Assembly (NCBI RefSeq): GCF_004022465.1
Contig: NZ_SAVA01000005.1
Span: forward strand, 1 to 64,000
DNA length: 64,000 bases
Reading direction: 5' to 3'
From: Rhodobacter huangdaonensis
GTDB taxonomy: Bacteria > Pseudomonadota > Alphaproteobacteria > Rhodobacterales > Rhodobacteraceae
In this document: one piece after another, positions 8,164 to 16,471 of the stretch
Position numbering within the stretch: position 1 is the first letter of the stretch
How the letters are laid out: the number at the start of each line of letters is the position of its first letter
Notes under the pieces: model-generated
What the model was told of the DNA's origin: nothing
Database searches by the model: none
What the model saw: only the letters and a program-made list of their open reading frames with translations
Program-made: the position numbers and the translations under genes

Positions 8164-8522
8164 GCGCCGAAACCGAGATCCTCGCCCGCCTCGCGCGCTC
8201 GAGCTTCCGCGCCCGCTTTCACCTCGGCCCGCGCGAGCGCGCCTATGCCGAGGCGAAGGGCCGCGCGGTGATCGCCTCGCATGGCGCCGATTTCATCGCG
8301 ACGCGCCTTGCCCCGGAAGCGCCGCCGCACGACGGCAGGCAGACCCCGATGCGCGGCCATCCGGTCTTCGTCGCCCAGCACGCCACCGCCACCTGTTGCC
8401 GCGGCTGTCTGGCGAAATGGCACGGCATCCCGGCCGGCACCGCCTTGACGGCGGCCGAGCAGGACCGGATCCTGCGCCTGATCCTTGCCTGGATCGACCG
8501 CGAGATGGACCACGGACAATGA
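8160..8522 (+). CDS. DUF4186 family protein
   Basis: A 120-residue protein with the DUF4186 signature FVAQHATATCCRGCLAKWHGIP, where the CCxxC cluster and adjacent His residues suggest a bound metal, and a C-terminal helix ending AWIDREMD. Function of the family is unknown. It overlaps the upstream gene through ATGA and the downstream ybaK gene by four bases, so the three are translationally coupled. Confidence 0.85.
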   Translation: MSAETEILARLARSSFRARFHLGPRERAYAEAKGRAVIASHGADFIATRLAPEAPPHDGRQTPMRGHPVFVAQHATATCCRGCLAKWHGIPAGTALTAAEQDRILRLILAWIDREMDHGQ

Positions 8523-9001
8523 GCACACAGACCCCCTCGACACAGGCACTGAAGCGCGCGGGCGTCGATTTCGACATCCGCGAATATGACTATCCGCACG
8601 ACCACGGCCACGAGCGCATCGCGCTGCAGGCGGCCGAGGCGATCGGCGCGGACCCGGCGCGGGTGCTGAAGACGCTGATGGTCGAGGTCGACGGCAAGCC
8701 CGCCTGCGCGGTGATCCCCTCGGACCGGACGCTGTCGATGAAGCGGGTGGCCGCGGCTTTCGGCGGCAAGGCAGCGCAGATGATGGACGCAGCGAAGGCC
8801 GAGCGCCTGACCGGCTTTCACACCGGCGGCATCAGCCCCTTCGGCCAGCGCAAGCGGGTGCCGGTGGCGATCGAGGCGGCGGTGATGGACTTCCCGACGG
8901 TGGTGATCAACGGCGGCAAGCGCGGCATGATGGTGATCCTTGCCCCCGCCGACGCGCTGACCGCCGCGGGCGCCACGGCACAGCCGCTGATCGCCGACTG
9001 A
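8519..9001 (+). CDS. ybaK: Cys-tRNA(Pro) deacylase, YbaK family
   Basis: A 160-residue YbaK-type deacylase that hydrolyses Cys mischarged on tRNA-Pro in the cytosol. Family features seen are the N-terminal TQALKRAGVDF strand, KTLMVEVDGKP, a conserved Lys in SMKRVAAAFGGK, and the glycine loop TGFHTGGISPFGQRKRVP, which lines the active site. Length is normal for the family. It is the last gene of an overlapping trio, and a convergent gene follows after 18 bases. Confidence 0.93.
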   Translation: MSTQTPSTQALKRAGVDFDIREYDYPHDHGHERIALQAAEAIGADPARVLKTLMVEVDGKPACAVIPSDRTLSMKRVAAAFGGKAAQMMDAAKAERLTGFHTGGISPFGQRKRVPVAIEAAVMDFPTVVINGGKRGMMVILAPADALTAAGATAQPLIAD

Positions 9002-9019
9002 GCGGCGCAGCCGGCGGGC

Positions 9020-10309
9020 CTAGTGCCCGCCAAAGCCCTTGCGGATGCGGCGCACCATCAGCCACACGGCGATGATGACCAGCGGCGTCAGACCGGCCAC
9101 GGCCATCTCCTTCGACACGCCGTAATGCTTGGCGAGCGGATAGCTCAGATAGCCCGCAAGGCTGACCGCGTAATAGCTGATCGCCACCACCGACAGCCCC
9201 TCGACGGTGTGCTGCAACTGCAACTGCACATCGGCGCGCCGGTCCATGCTGGCGAGCAGCTTCTGGTTCTGCCCCTGGCGCTCGACCTCGACGCGGGTGC
9301 GCAACAGCTCGCCCGCACGCTCGGCGCGCTCGATCATCGCATTCAGCCGCGCCTCGGCCGATTTCACCGTGCGCATCGCCGGATCATAGCGGCGCAGCAT
9401 GAATTCCGAGAATTTCTGCCGGCCCTCGAAGCGGCTCTCGCGCAGCACCGCGACGCGCTCCTTGACGATCGCCTCATAGGCCCCCGTCGCGCCGAAGCGG
9501 AAGGAATGGGCGACAGCGAGCCCCTCGAGCTCGGCCGAGATCGCCAACAGCCGGTCGAGCTGCTCCTCGGCGGGGTGGCTGTCGTCGCTCATCCCCTCGA
9601 CCAGCGCCTCGAGCTCGGGGTCGAGCGCGTTGAGCCGCTGCGTCAGGCTGCGCGCCCGGCCAAGGCCCAGCATCGACATCGCGCGATAGGTCTCGAGCTC
9701 GCAGATCCGCTGCACGACGCGGCCGATCCGCCCGGGCCCGGTGCCCGGCCGCACGAAGACGGCAAAGCGCATCTGCCCGTTCGCGTCGATGCGGAAGTCG
9801 GTCGCCACCGCCGCCGCCCCGTCGAGCACCCAGGCACAGACCATGCTTTCATGCACGAACCACGCGTCGAGTGCCGGCATGATCGCCTCGGGGTCCTCGG
9901 GCAGGAACTCGATGCGGATCATCACCGCGGCGATGCGCTTGCCCGGCGCCTGCGCCAGCCAGTCGGCCGGGAAGACCTCGGTGTCGTTCGGGTCGAAGGG
10001 CCGCGCGGCGACACCCGGCGCATGGGCGAGATAGGTGACGAACTCGGTGTGGCTTTCCCATTTCAGGGTGTAGCGGCCGATCTCGCCGGTGTGGTGGGTG
10101 ACATCGGCGGGCGGCAGCGGCGCGCCGTTGCGCGCAAGCAGCGCGCACAGATGCGCATGATCGCGCGTGCGGTCGCGGTTGGCGGCATCGCGCGGCTCCT
10201 TCACCGCGGCATAGACCACATGGGCCGGCGCCGAGACGCGCGGAAAGGGGCGCGCGTGCAGCTCGTTCACCAGCGCATAGCGCAGCGGATGGTCGTCGAT
10301 CGGGGTCAT
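9020..10309 (-). CDS. DUF3422 family membrane-anchored protein
   Basis: A 429-residue protein starting MTPIDDHPLRYALVNELHARPFP, the diagnostic N-terminus of DUF3422. The middle third is mostly helical and charged, suitable for a coiled coil around the segment with AMIERAERAGELLRTRVEVE. Two hydrophobic helices near the C-terminus (GLSVVAISYYAVSLAGYLSY and AGLTPLVIIAVWLMVRR) place it in the inner membrane. The function is unknown. The start at 10309 has GGAGG at the right distance. Confidence 0.88.
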   Translation of the reverse strand: MTPIDDHPLRYALVNELHARPFPRVSAPAHVVYAAVKEPRDAANRDRTRDHAHLCALLARNGAPLPPADVTHHTGEIGRYTLKWESHTEFVTYLAHAPGVAARPFDPNDTEVFPADWLAQAPGKRIAAVMIRIEFLPEDPEAIMPALDAWFVHESMVCAWVLDGAAAVATDFRIDANGQMRFAVFVRPGTGPGRIGRVVQRICELETYRAMSMLGLGRARSLTQRLNALDPELEALVEGMSDDSHPAEEQLDRLLAISAELEGLAVAHSFRFGATGAYEAIVKERVAVLRESRFEGRQKFSEFMLRRYDPAMRTVKSAEARLNAMIERAERAGELLRTRVEVERQGQNQKLLASMDRRADVQLQLQHTVEGLSVVAISYYAVSLAGYLSYPLAKHYGVSKEMAVAGLTPLVIIAVWLMVRRIRKGFGGH

Positions 10310-10403
10310 GCTGCCTCCGGTGCGGTCAGGGCCGAGGCTTTCCCCCTTACCGCGAATCCCCCCGCGCGCAAAGAAAAAATGCCGCGATACCAGATGTTTA
10401 TCG

Positions 10404-10419
10404 GCATACAACGGTATGC
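10404..10419. promoter_or_regulatory. GCATAC-AACG-GTATGC dyad upstream of the EF-hand operon
   Basis: A perfect 6-bp inverted repeat with a 4-bp spacer in the divergent region between the DUF3422 and EF-hand genes, inside an AT-richer island that holds the likely promoter. The half site GGTATGC recurs as an inverted pair upstream of hupS. It resembles operators of FadR-type GntR regulators, but no such regulator gene is nearby. Confidence 0.35.
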
Positions 10420-10524
10420 AGGCCATGGCCCGCGGCGCCGCGGCGCGGAAAAATCGCGCGGCGAGCGTAGGGGATGGCGGCGCGGCACGTATCCCCTTGC
10501 ACGACACCGAAAGGGAGACCCGAG

Positions 10525-10944
10525 ATGAAACCTGCCCTGCCCCTGATCGCGCTGGCCGCGGCGCTTGGCCCGGCGCTGGCCTGCGCCGCAGGCGCCACCA
10601 GCCCGGGCTTTGCCGCGCTCGACCGCGACGGCAACGGCGCGATCAGCCGCGCCGAATTCCTCGAGCTGCGCAAGGCGATGTTCGCGCGCATCGACACCGA
10701 CAATTCGGGCACGATCACCCGCGCCGAGATCGAGGCCGCGCGCGCGAAACTGCCGCAAGGCAAGCGCGGTGGCGGCGAAGACCGGATCTGGGCGCAGGAT
10801 GCGAACCACGACGGCAAGCTGACGCTCGCCGAATACACCGCCCGGACCCGCGGCTTCGACATGGCCGACCGCAACCGCGACGGGGTGCTGAGCCCGGCCG
10901 AGTTCGAGCGCGTCGCGCGCATCCTCGGCCAGTTGCCGCGCTGA
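10525..10944 (+). CDS. Secreted EF-hand calcium-binding protein
   Basis: A 139-residue protein with a signal peptide (MKPALPLIALAAALGPALACAA) and four EF-hand loops: DRDGNGAISRAE, DTDNSGTITRAE, DANHDGKLTLAE and DRNRDGVLSPAE, each with acidic residues at positions 1, 3, 5 and 12. It should bind Ca2+ in the periplasm. The ATG at 10525 was chosen for its AAGGGAG ribosome site and for the signal peptide; an upstream in-frame start would bury the signal. It is the first gene of a co-directional set that includes a sigma factor. Confidence 0.88.
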   Translation: MKPALPLIALAAALGPALACAAGATSPGFAALDRDGNGAISRAEFLELRKAMFARIDTDNSGTITRAEIEAARAKLPQGKRGGGEDRIWAQDANHDGKLTLAEYTARTRGFDMADRNRDGVLSPAEFERVARILGQLPR

Positions 10945-10977
10945 CGCCGCCCCTCATCTCCTTCGAAAGGACAGATC

Positions 10978-11289
10978 ATGAAACGTCTTGCCACCGCCCT
11001 TCTCGCCCTTGCCCTCGCGCTGCCCGCCACCGCCCCGGTCGCACAGGCCCACAGCGTCACCGTGACCGGATCGAATGGCGGCACGATCCAGCGCGACCGC
11101 GACTGCAGCCGGTCCTCGGGCACCGCGCGCTGCACCGTCAGCGGCACCGCGACCGGCGCGAACGGGCAGAGCGCGACGCGCGAGCGGGTGCGCACCACCA
11201 CTGCCGGCAGCTCGGGCACCACGGTCACCGGCACCGGGCCGCAGGGCAGCACCATGCAGCGCTCGCGGCTGATCACCGTGACGCGCTGA
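10978..11289 (+). CDS. Small secreted Ser/Thr/Gly-rich protein
   Basis: A 103-residue protein with a Sec signal peptide (MKRLATALLALALALPATAPVAQA). The mature part has repeated T-V-T-G and S-G-T segments (SVTVTGSNGGTIQRDRDCSR, CTVSGTATGANG, GTTVTGTGPQG), suggesting short beta repeats. Two cysteines (DCSR and RCTV) could form a disulphide. I do not recognise a family. It follows the EF-hand gene by 33 bases with GAAAGGA before the ATG. Confidence 0.7.
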   Translation: MKRLATALLALALALPATAPVAQAHSVTVTGSNGGTIQRDRDCSRSSGTARCTVSGTATGANGQSATRERVRTTTAGSSGTTVTGTGPQGSTMQRSRLITVTR

Positions 11290-11357
11290 GGGGATGCGCC
11301 CGCCCCGCCCCGCGGCTAGGCTGCGGCAGGCGGGGCGCAAGGGGCGCGCAGGCGGCG

Positions 11358-11927
11358 ATGGAACGAAGCGAAGAGGCACAGGCGCTGATGGCAGCGCTCG
11401 CGCGCGGCGAGCGCGCGGCGCTTGCGCGGCTGATCGCCCTTTACGGGCCCGGGGTGCAGCGCTTTGCCTCGGCCCAGCTCGGATCGCGCAGCGAGGCCGA
11501 GGATATCGCGCAGGAGGTGTTCCTGCGGGTCTGGGCGCAGGCCGCCCGCTATGACCCGGCACGGGGCGCGGTCAGCAGCTGGATCTGGCGCATCGCGCTG
11601 AACCTCTGCACCGACCGGCGCCGGCGCATGGGCTGGCGGCGCTTCCTTGGTCTCGAGGCGGCGCCCGAGCCTGCGGATGAGGCGCCGGGGGCCGAGGCGG
11701 TGCTCGACGGCCGCCAGCGGCTGGCGCAGACCCGCGCGGCGCTGGCCCGCCTGCCCGAGCGGCAACGCGCGGCGCTTTTGCTGCGTGCGACCGGCGGGCT
11801 GGCGACGGCCGAGATCGCGGCCGCGCTCGGGGTCAGCGCGGGGGCGGCGGAACAGCTTCTGGTGCGGGGCCGCGCGGGGTTGCGCGCGCGCCTCGCCCCG
11901 GGATCGGCGGCGGAGGAGAAAGGATGA
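11358..11927 (+). CDS. Sigma-70 family (ECF-type) RNA polymerase sigma factor
   Basis: A 189-residue sigma factor with only regions 2 and 4. Region 2 is visible as EAEDIAQEVFLRVWAQAARYDP and SSWIWRIALNLCTDRRRR; region 4 as LPERQRAALLLRATGGLATAEIAAALGVS followed by the recognition helix. Its stop overlaps the next gene through ATGA, the usual arrangement for an ECF factor and its anti-sigma. The upstream ribosome site is weak (GGCGG). The signal it answers is unknown. Confidence 0.9.
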   Translation: MERSEEAQALMAALARGERAALARLIALYGPGVQRFASAQLGSRSEAEDIAQEVFLRVWAQAARYDPARGAVSSWIWRIALNLCTDRRRRMGWRRFLGLEAAPEPADEAPGAEAVLDGRQRLAQTRAALARLPERQRAALLLRATGGLATAEIAAALGVSAGAAEQLLVRGRAGLRARLAPGSAAEEKG

Positions 11928-12223
11928 CGCAGATGGATGACGATGATTTCGACCGGAAGCTCACCTCGGTTCTGGCCGGGGAGCCCGCCGATGCCGTGGC
12001 GCTCTCGCGCCGGGTGCTGACCCGGCTGGCGATGCCTGCGCCCGCGGGCGACGCGGGGCTTGCCGAGGTGCTGGCCCTGCCCGGCCCGGCGCTTGGCCTG
12101 TTCGGCGGGATGATGGCCGCGGCGATGGTGCTTGGCTATCTGCTGCTGCCTCTGATCGGCGGCGAGGACTGGGCCACGCTCGGCCTCTTCGGCGAGGTTC
12201 TGGGCGTGACGGGAGGGTTCTGA
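11924..12223 (+). CDS. Small membrane protein, candidate anti-sigma factor
   Basis: A 99-residue protein with a short acidic cytoplasmic N-terminus (MTQMDDDDFDRKLTSVLAGEP) and one strong membrane helix (ALGLFGGMMAAAMVLGYLLL). No zinc-binding HxxxCxxC motif is present, so it is not a ZAS anti-sigma. Its overlap with the sigma gene, size and topology resemble CnrY-type anti-sigma factors. The role is inferred from context only. Its stop overlaps the next start by one base. Confidence 0.65.
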   Translation: MTQMDDDDFDRKLTSVLAGEPADAVALSRRVLTRLAMPAPAGDAGLAEVLALPGPALGLFGGMMAAAMVLGYLLLPLIGGEDWATLGLFGEVLGVTGGF

Positions 12224-12615
12224 TGACACTCAAACGCGACACCGGGCGGATCGTGCTCATTGCGGTGCTGGCAGTCTCGCTTCTGGGCAATGCGCTGGCG
12301 GCCGGCGCGGTGCTGCGCTTTCGCGCGCTGCAGACCGAGCTGCTCGGCCCCGCGGCGGAACAGGCGCTTTTCCCGCGCGCGGTGCGGCGGGATCTGCGCG
12401 CGGCGCTGCGCGAGAATGCCGAGACCCTGCGCCCGGCCCTGCACCGGCTGGCCGAGGACCGCGCCGCGGTCGTTGCCGCGGGCGCAGCGCGCCCCTTCGA
12501 CCGGGCCGCGCTCGACGCCGCGATGGTCGCGATGCGCGCCCAGCTCGACACCACGCTGGGCGCGGTGCAGCAGGTGGTCGGCGACCGGCTCGAAGCCCGC
12601 GCGAAGGGCGAATAG
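12223..12615 (+). CDS. Membrane-anchored periplasmic sensor-like protein (CnrX/heavy-metal-sensor type)
   Basis: A 130-residue protein with one N-terminal helix (IVLIAVLAVSLLGNALAAGAVL) followed by a predicted periplasmic four-helix-type domain rich in Ala, Arg and Leu. This layout matches the periplasmic heavy-metal sensor family (CnrX, NccX, CpxP-like). There is no Cys and only one His in the periplasmic part, so direct metal sensing as in CnrX looks doubtful. It is the last gene of the operon and ends at a strong terminator. Confidence 0.7.
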   Translation: MTLKRDTGRIVLIAVLAVSLLGNALAAGAVLRFRALQTELLGPAAEQALFPRAVRRDLRAALRENAETLRPALHRLAEDRAAVVAAGAARPFDRAALDAAMVAMRAQLDTTLGAVQQVVGDRLEARAKGE

Positions 12616-12616
12616 C

Positions 12617-12644
12617 AAAAGGCCCCGCCGAAGCGGGGCCTTTC
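12617..12644. terminator. Bidirectional rho-independent terminator
   Basis: Stem GGCCCCGC (12621-12628), loop CGAA, GCGGGGCC (12633-12640), flanked by AAAA on the left and TTT on the right. It lies between the convergent sigma-factor operon and pntB and can serve both strands. Confidence 0.85.
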
Positions 12645-12663
12645 GTCACGGTGCCGCTGCCGC

Positions 12664-14100
12664 TCAGCGCAGCAGATGCAGCAGCTCTTCGATCGACTTC
12701 TTCGCGTCGCCGTAGAACATCCGCGTGTTCTCCTTGTAGAACAGCGGGTTCTCGATGCCGGAATAGCCCGTGCCCTGGCCGCGCTTCGACACGAAGACCT
12801 GCTTCGCCTTCCACACTTCCAGCACCGGCATGCCGGCGATCGGCGAGTTCGGATCTTCCTGCGCCGCCGGGTTCACGATGTCGTTCGAGCCGATCACGAT
12901 CGCCACGTCGGTTTCCGGGAAGTCGTCGTTGATCTCGTCCATTTCCATGACGATGTCGTAGGGCACCTTCGCCTCGGCCAGAAGCACGTTCATGTGCCCG
13001 GGCAGACGGCCGGCGACCGGGTGGATCGCGAAGCGGACATTCTTGCCCTTGCTGCGCAGGATCGAGGTCAGCTCCGACACCGCCACCTGTGCCTGCGCCA
13101 CGGCCATGCCATAGCCCGGAACGATGATCACGCTGTCGGCGTCGCTCAGCGCATCGGCCACGCCCTGCGCGTCGATCGCCACCTGCTCGCCGGTGACTTC
13201 CATCGCCGGGCCCGTCGCGCCGCCGAAGCCGCCGAGGATCACCGAGATGAACGAGCGGTTCATCGCCTTGCACATGATGTAGGACAGGATCGCGCCCGAG
13301 GAGCCGACGAGGGCGCCGGTCACGATCAGCAGATCGTTGCCGAGCGAGAAGCCGATCGCCGCCGCGGCCCAGCCCGAATAGCTGTTCAGCATCGACACCA
13401 CGACCGGCATGTCGGCGCCGCCGATGCCCATGATCAGGTGATAGCCGATGAAGAAGGCGAGCAGCGTCATCACGATCAGCGCCCAGACCCCGGCCCCGTT
13501 CATGAAGGCGATGAGCATGGCGAGCGACAGCAGCGCCGCCCCCGCGTTCAGCAGGTGACCGCCCGGCAGCTTCTTCGCCTTGCCGTCGACCTTGCCGGCA
13601 AGCTTGCCGAAGGCGACGACCGAGCCGGTGAAGGTGACGGCGCCGATGAAGACGCCGAGGAACAGCTCGACGCGCAGGATGTTCAGCTCGACCGCCGACT
13701 TGTGCGCGACAAGCGCGGCAAAGCCGGTGAGCGCCTCGCGCGCGGCCGCGTCCATGGCGCCGACGCGCGCCATCTCGAGATAGGCGTTATAGCCGATGAA
13801 CACGGCGGCAAGACCGACGAAGCTGTGCAGCGCCGCGACGAGCTGCGGCATCTCGGTCATCTCGACCGTCTTTGCCACATACCAGCCCAGCACCGCACCG
13901 CCCGCGAGCATCAGCGCGATCACCCAGCCATGGCCCATGCCCGGGCCGAAGACCGTGGCGATGACGGCGAGCGCCATGCCGGTGATGCCGTACCACACCG
14001 CGCGTTTCGCGCTCTCCTGCCCCGAGAGGCCACCGAGCGAGAGGATGAAGAGAACGGCTGCAGCGATATAGGCAGCCTGAACGATACCGATGGAAAACAT
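12664..14100 (-). CDS. pntB: NAD(P)(+) transhydrogenase subunit beta
   Basis: The 478-residue beta subunit of the proton-translocating transhydrogenase, which transfers hydride between NADH and NADP+ at the inner membrane. The first half is polytopic membrane domain II, and the C-terminal 180 residues form the NADP-binding domain III with VIIVPGYGMAVAQAQ and IGSNDIVNPAAQEDPNSPIA, both diagnostic. Length equals the E. coli protein closely. It starts 18 bases after pntA. Confidence 0.97.
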   Translation of the reverse strand: MFSIGIVQAAYIAAAVLFILSLGGLSGQESAKRAVWYGITGMALAVIATVFGPGMGHGWVIALMLAGGAVLGWYVAKTVEMTEMPQLVAALHSFVGLAAVFIGYNAYLEMARVGAMDAAAREALTGFAALVAHKSAVELNILRVELFLGVFIGAVTFTGSVVAFGKLAGKVDGKAKKLPGGHLLNAGAALLSLAMLIAFMNGAGVWALIVMTLLAFFIGYHLIMGIGGADMPVVVSMLNSYSGWAAAAIGFSLGNDLLIVTGALVGSSGAILSYIMCKAMNRSFISVILGGFGGATGPAMEVTGEQVAIDAQGVADALSDADSVIIVPGYGMAVAQAQVAVSELTSILRSKGKNVRFAIHPVAGRLPGHMNVLLAEAKVPYDIVMEMDEINDDFPETDVAIVIGSNDIVNPAAQEDPNSPIAGMPVLEVWKAKQVFVSKRGQGTGYSGIENPLFYKENTRMFYGDAKKSIEELLHLLR

Positions 14101-14118
14101 CTCAGTCCCTCCCCCCGA

Positions 14119-15711
14119 TCACGATTTCTGGAACATGGCGAGCATCCGCCGGGTGACGAGGAAGCCGCCGACGATGTTGACCGTGGCGATCAGCACCGAC
14201 AGCGCGGCGAGGATGACGACGAGCCAGCTGCCCGAGCCGATCTGCAGCAGCGCGCCGAGGATGACGATACCCGAGATCGCGTTCGTCACCGCCATCAGCG
14301 GCGTGTGCAGCGCATGGCTGACGTTCCAGATCACCTGGAAGCCGACGAAGCAGCTCAGCGCGAAGACCACGAAGTGCGACATGAACGAGGCCGGCGCAAC
14401 CGTGCCCACGAGCAACAGCAGCACCGTGCCCACGGCAAGAAGCGCGACCTGCTGGCGGGTCGCCTTGCGGAAGGCCGCCTTCTCGGCCGCCTTGCGCTCC
14501 TCGGGGGTCGGCTCCTTGGCCTTCTCCTTCGGCTTGTGCGCGGCGATCGCCTTGATCTTCGGCGGCGGCGGCGGGAAGGTCACCGCGCCCTCGAAGGCCA
14601 CGGTGGCGCCGCGGATCACGTCGTCCTCCATGTTGTGGACGATGACGCCATCCTTGCCGGGCGTGAGATCGGTGATCATGTGCCGGATGTTGGTCGCGTA
14701 AAGCTGCGAGGCCTGCGTCGCCATCCGCGACGGGAAGTCGTTGTAGCCGATGATCGTGACGCCGTTCTCCGAGACGATCTTCTCGCCCGGCACGGTCAGC
14801 TCACAGTTGCCGCCACGTTCCGCCGCAAGGTCGACGACGACCGAGCCACGCTTCATCGCGGCGACCATGTCGGCAAGCCACAGCTTCGGCGCGTCGCGGC
14901 CCGGGATCAGCGCCGTGGTGATGACGATGTCCATCTCGGGCGCAAGCTCGCGGAACTTCTTCAGCTGCGCTTCGCGGAACTCGGGGCTCGAGGGCGCGGC
15001 GTAGCCACCCGCCGAGGCGCCGTCCTGGGTCTTTTCCTCGAAATCGAGATAGACGAATTCGGCGCCCATCGATTCGATCTGCTCGGCCACTTCGGGACGC
15101 ACGTCGAAGGCATAGGTGATCGCGCCAAGCGCGGTGGTCGTGCCGATCGCGGCCAGACCCGCGACGCCGGCGCCGACGATCAGCACCTTGGCCGGCGGCA
15201 CCTTGCCCGCCGCCGTCACCTGACCGGTGAAGAAGCGGCCGAAGTTGTTCGCGGCCTCCATCACGGCGCGATAGCCCGCGATGTTCGCCATCGAGCTCAG
15301 CGCGTCCATCTTCTGCGCCCGCGAGATCCGCGGCACCATGTCCATCGCGATGAAGTTCGCGCCGGTTTTCTTCGCCAGTTCAAGGCGATCGGGGTGCTGG
15401 CCGGGGTAGAAGAACGAGATGACGGTCTGCCCCTTGCGCAGCCAGCCGTGTTCCTCGTCGGTGACCAGCGGGCGCACCTTGACGATGAAATCGACCTCGG
15501 CGAAAAGCTCTGCCACGGTCGGGATCACGGTGACCCCGGCCTTGCGGTAGGCCTCGTCCGAGAAGCCGGCGGCGTCGCCCGCCCCGGCCTCGATGAAACA
15601 GGAATGCCCCAGTTTTTGCAGCTGCAGCGCGGAATCGGGGGTCATCGCGACGCGCGATTCCCCCTCGAACGTCTCTCTCGGAGCGCCGATCTTCACGTGT
15701 TTCTCTCCCAT
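14119..15711 (-). CDS. pntA: NAD(P)(+) transhydrogenase subunit alpha
   Basis: The 530-residue alpha subunit, carrying the NAD-binding domain I (N-terminal 370 residues, with KVLIVGAGVAGLAAIGTTTALGA) and four C-terminal membrane helices. This is the fused E. coli-type subunit, not the split PntAA/PntAB of Rhodospirillum. A Lys/Glu-rich linker (HKPKEKAKEPTPEERKAAEK) joins the domains. The start at 15711 (MGEKHVKIGAPRE) fits homologues; the ribosome site is a plain GGGGG. Upstream reading frame is noncoding. Confidence 0.96.
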   Translation of the reverse strand: MGEKHVKIGAPRETFEGESRVAMTPDSALQLQKLGHSCFIEAGAGDAAGFSDEAYRKAGVTVIPTVAELFAEVDFIVKVRPLVTDEEHGWLRKGQTVISFFYPGQHPDRLELAKKTGANFIAMDMVPRISRAQKMDALSSMANIAGYRAVMEAANNFGRFFTGQVTAAGKVPPAKVLIVGAGVAGLAAIGTTTALGAITYAFDVRPEVAEQIESMGAEFVYLDFEEKTQDGASAGGYAAPSSPEFREAQLKKFRELAPEMDIVITTALIPGRDAPKLWLADMVAAMKRGSVVVDLAAERGGNCELTVPGEKIVSENGVTIIGYNDFPSRMATQASQLYATNIRHMITDLTPGKDGVIVHNMEDDVIRGATVAFEGAVTFPPPPPKIKAIAAHKPKEKAKEPTPEERKAAEKAAFRKATRQQVALLAVGTVLLLLVGTVAPASFMSHFVVFALSCFVGFQVIWNVSHALHTPLMAVTNAISGIVILGALLQIGSGSWLVVILAALSVLIATVNIVGGFLVTRRMLAMFQKS

Positions 15712-15840
15712 GATTGCCCCCGGACCAATTTCAGCCGGGGGACACAAACGTGGCAAAATCTCCTTAGCACCGCGCAATAAAGTTTCACAAGCCGCGGAGA
15801 CGGAGAAATCCTTGGAAAAAGGTCGCACCTGCGGCACGAC

Positions 15841-15868
15841 CAAACAGTATACCTTTGAATACCGTTTG
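15841..15868. promoter_or_regulatory. 28-bp dyad upstream of pntAB
   Basis: Half sites CAAACAGTAT (15841-15850) and ATACCGTTTG (15859-15868) are inverted with one mismatch in ten and separated by eight bases, in the AT-rich intergenic region about 130 bases before pntA. This looks like an operator for a dimeric regulator; I cannot name the protein. It could also serve the methyltransferase side only weakly, since that gene ends here. Confidence 0.45.
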
Positions 15869-15980
15869 ACCTGGATTTTTTTCATTCCCGATCAATGAAT
15901 TGTCCCATGCATCTACACATGCCCCGGGGCCCGGACGCAAGCACCGGCCCGGAGGGTCGCGGCGTGACGTTGCGGCGGGG

Positions 15981-16457
15981 TCACAGCCAGCGGCGGGTGC
16001 GGGCGCAATAGGCCTTGTAGTCAGCGCCGAAGGCCGCACCGATCCAGGCCTCCTCGGCGCGGATGAAGCGGTGCGCGATGAAGGCCATGAAGACCGGCAC
16101 CAGCGGCAGCGCGAGGCTTGCGCCCCACCACAGGTCGAGCCCGGCAAGCACGATCGCGTCGGCCAGATAGATCGGGTTGCGCGAGAGCGCGAAGACGCCG
16201 CCGGTGACCAGCGCCGCGGGCTGCCGGCGCGGGATCATCGTGGTGCGGTGCAGCGCCATCTGCAGGGCGGCAAGCGCCATCAGCCCCATCGCCGCGCCGA
16301 TCAGAACCGCCCCGGCCGCGCGCGCGAATGGCAAGGATGGCAAGGGGAGTGGCAGGAGACGGCCGATCGCCCAGCTTGCCAGCGCGAAAAGCGCCAGCCA
16401 CAGCGGCGGGATATCCGCCTCGCGCAGCAGCTCAGCAGGCGATCGGCGGCGCGCCAT
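15981..16457 (-). CDS. Isoprenylcysteine carboxyl methyltransferase-family membrane methyltransferase
   Basis: A 158-residue integral membrane protein with about four helices, ending in the ICMT/PEMT-type signature: FALSRNPIYLADAIVLAG, then FIRAEEAWIGAAFGADYKAYCARTRRWL, where the RNPIY and the late E-E-x-x-L/I-x-x-x-FG-x-x-Y elements bind S-adenosylmethionine. The substrate is unknown; bacterial members often act on lipids or small thiols. The ATG at 16457 lies 14 bases after the lipoprotein stop, so the two are co-transcribed. The longer upstream ORF is a shadow of that lipoprotein gene. Confidence 0.82.
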   Translation of the reverse strand: MARRRSPAELLREADIPPLWLALFALASWAIGRLLPLPLPSLPFARAAGAVLIGAAMGLMALAALQMALHRTTMIPRRQPAALVTGGVFALSRNPIYLADAIVLAGLDLWWGASLALPLVPVFMAFIAHRFIRAEEAWIGAAFGADYKAYCARTRRWL

Positions 16458-16471
16458 GCCCCCCGGCCCGC

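Noticed and set aside
12676..15780. A 1034-codon plus-strand frame across pntAB
   Set aside because: It is an antisense shadow of two clear transhydrogenase genes on the minus strand.
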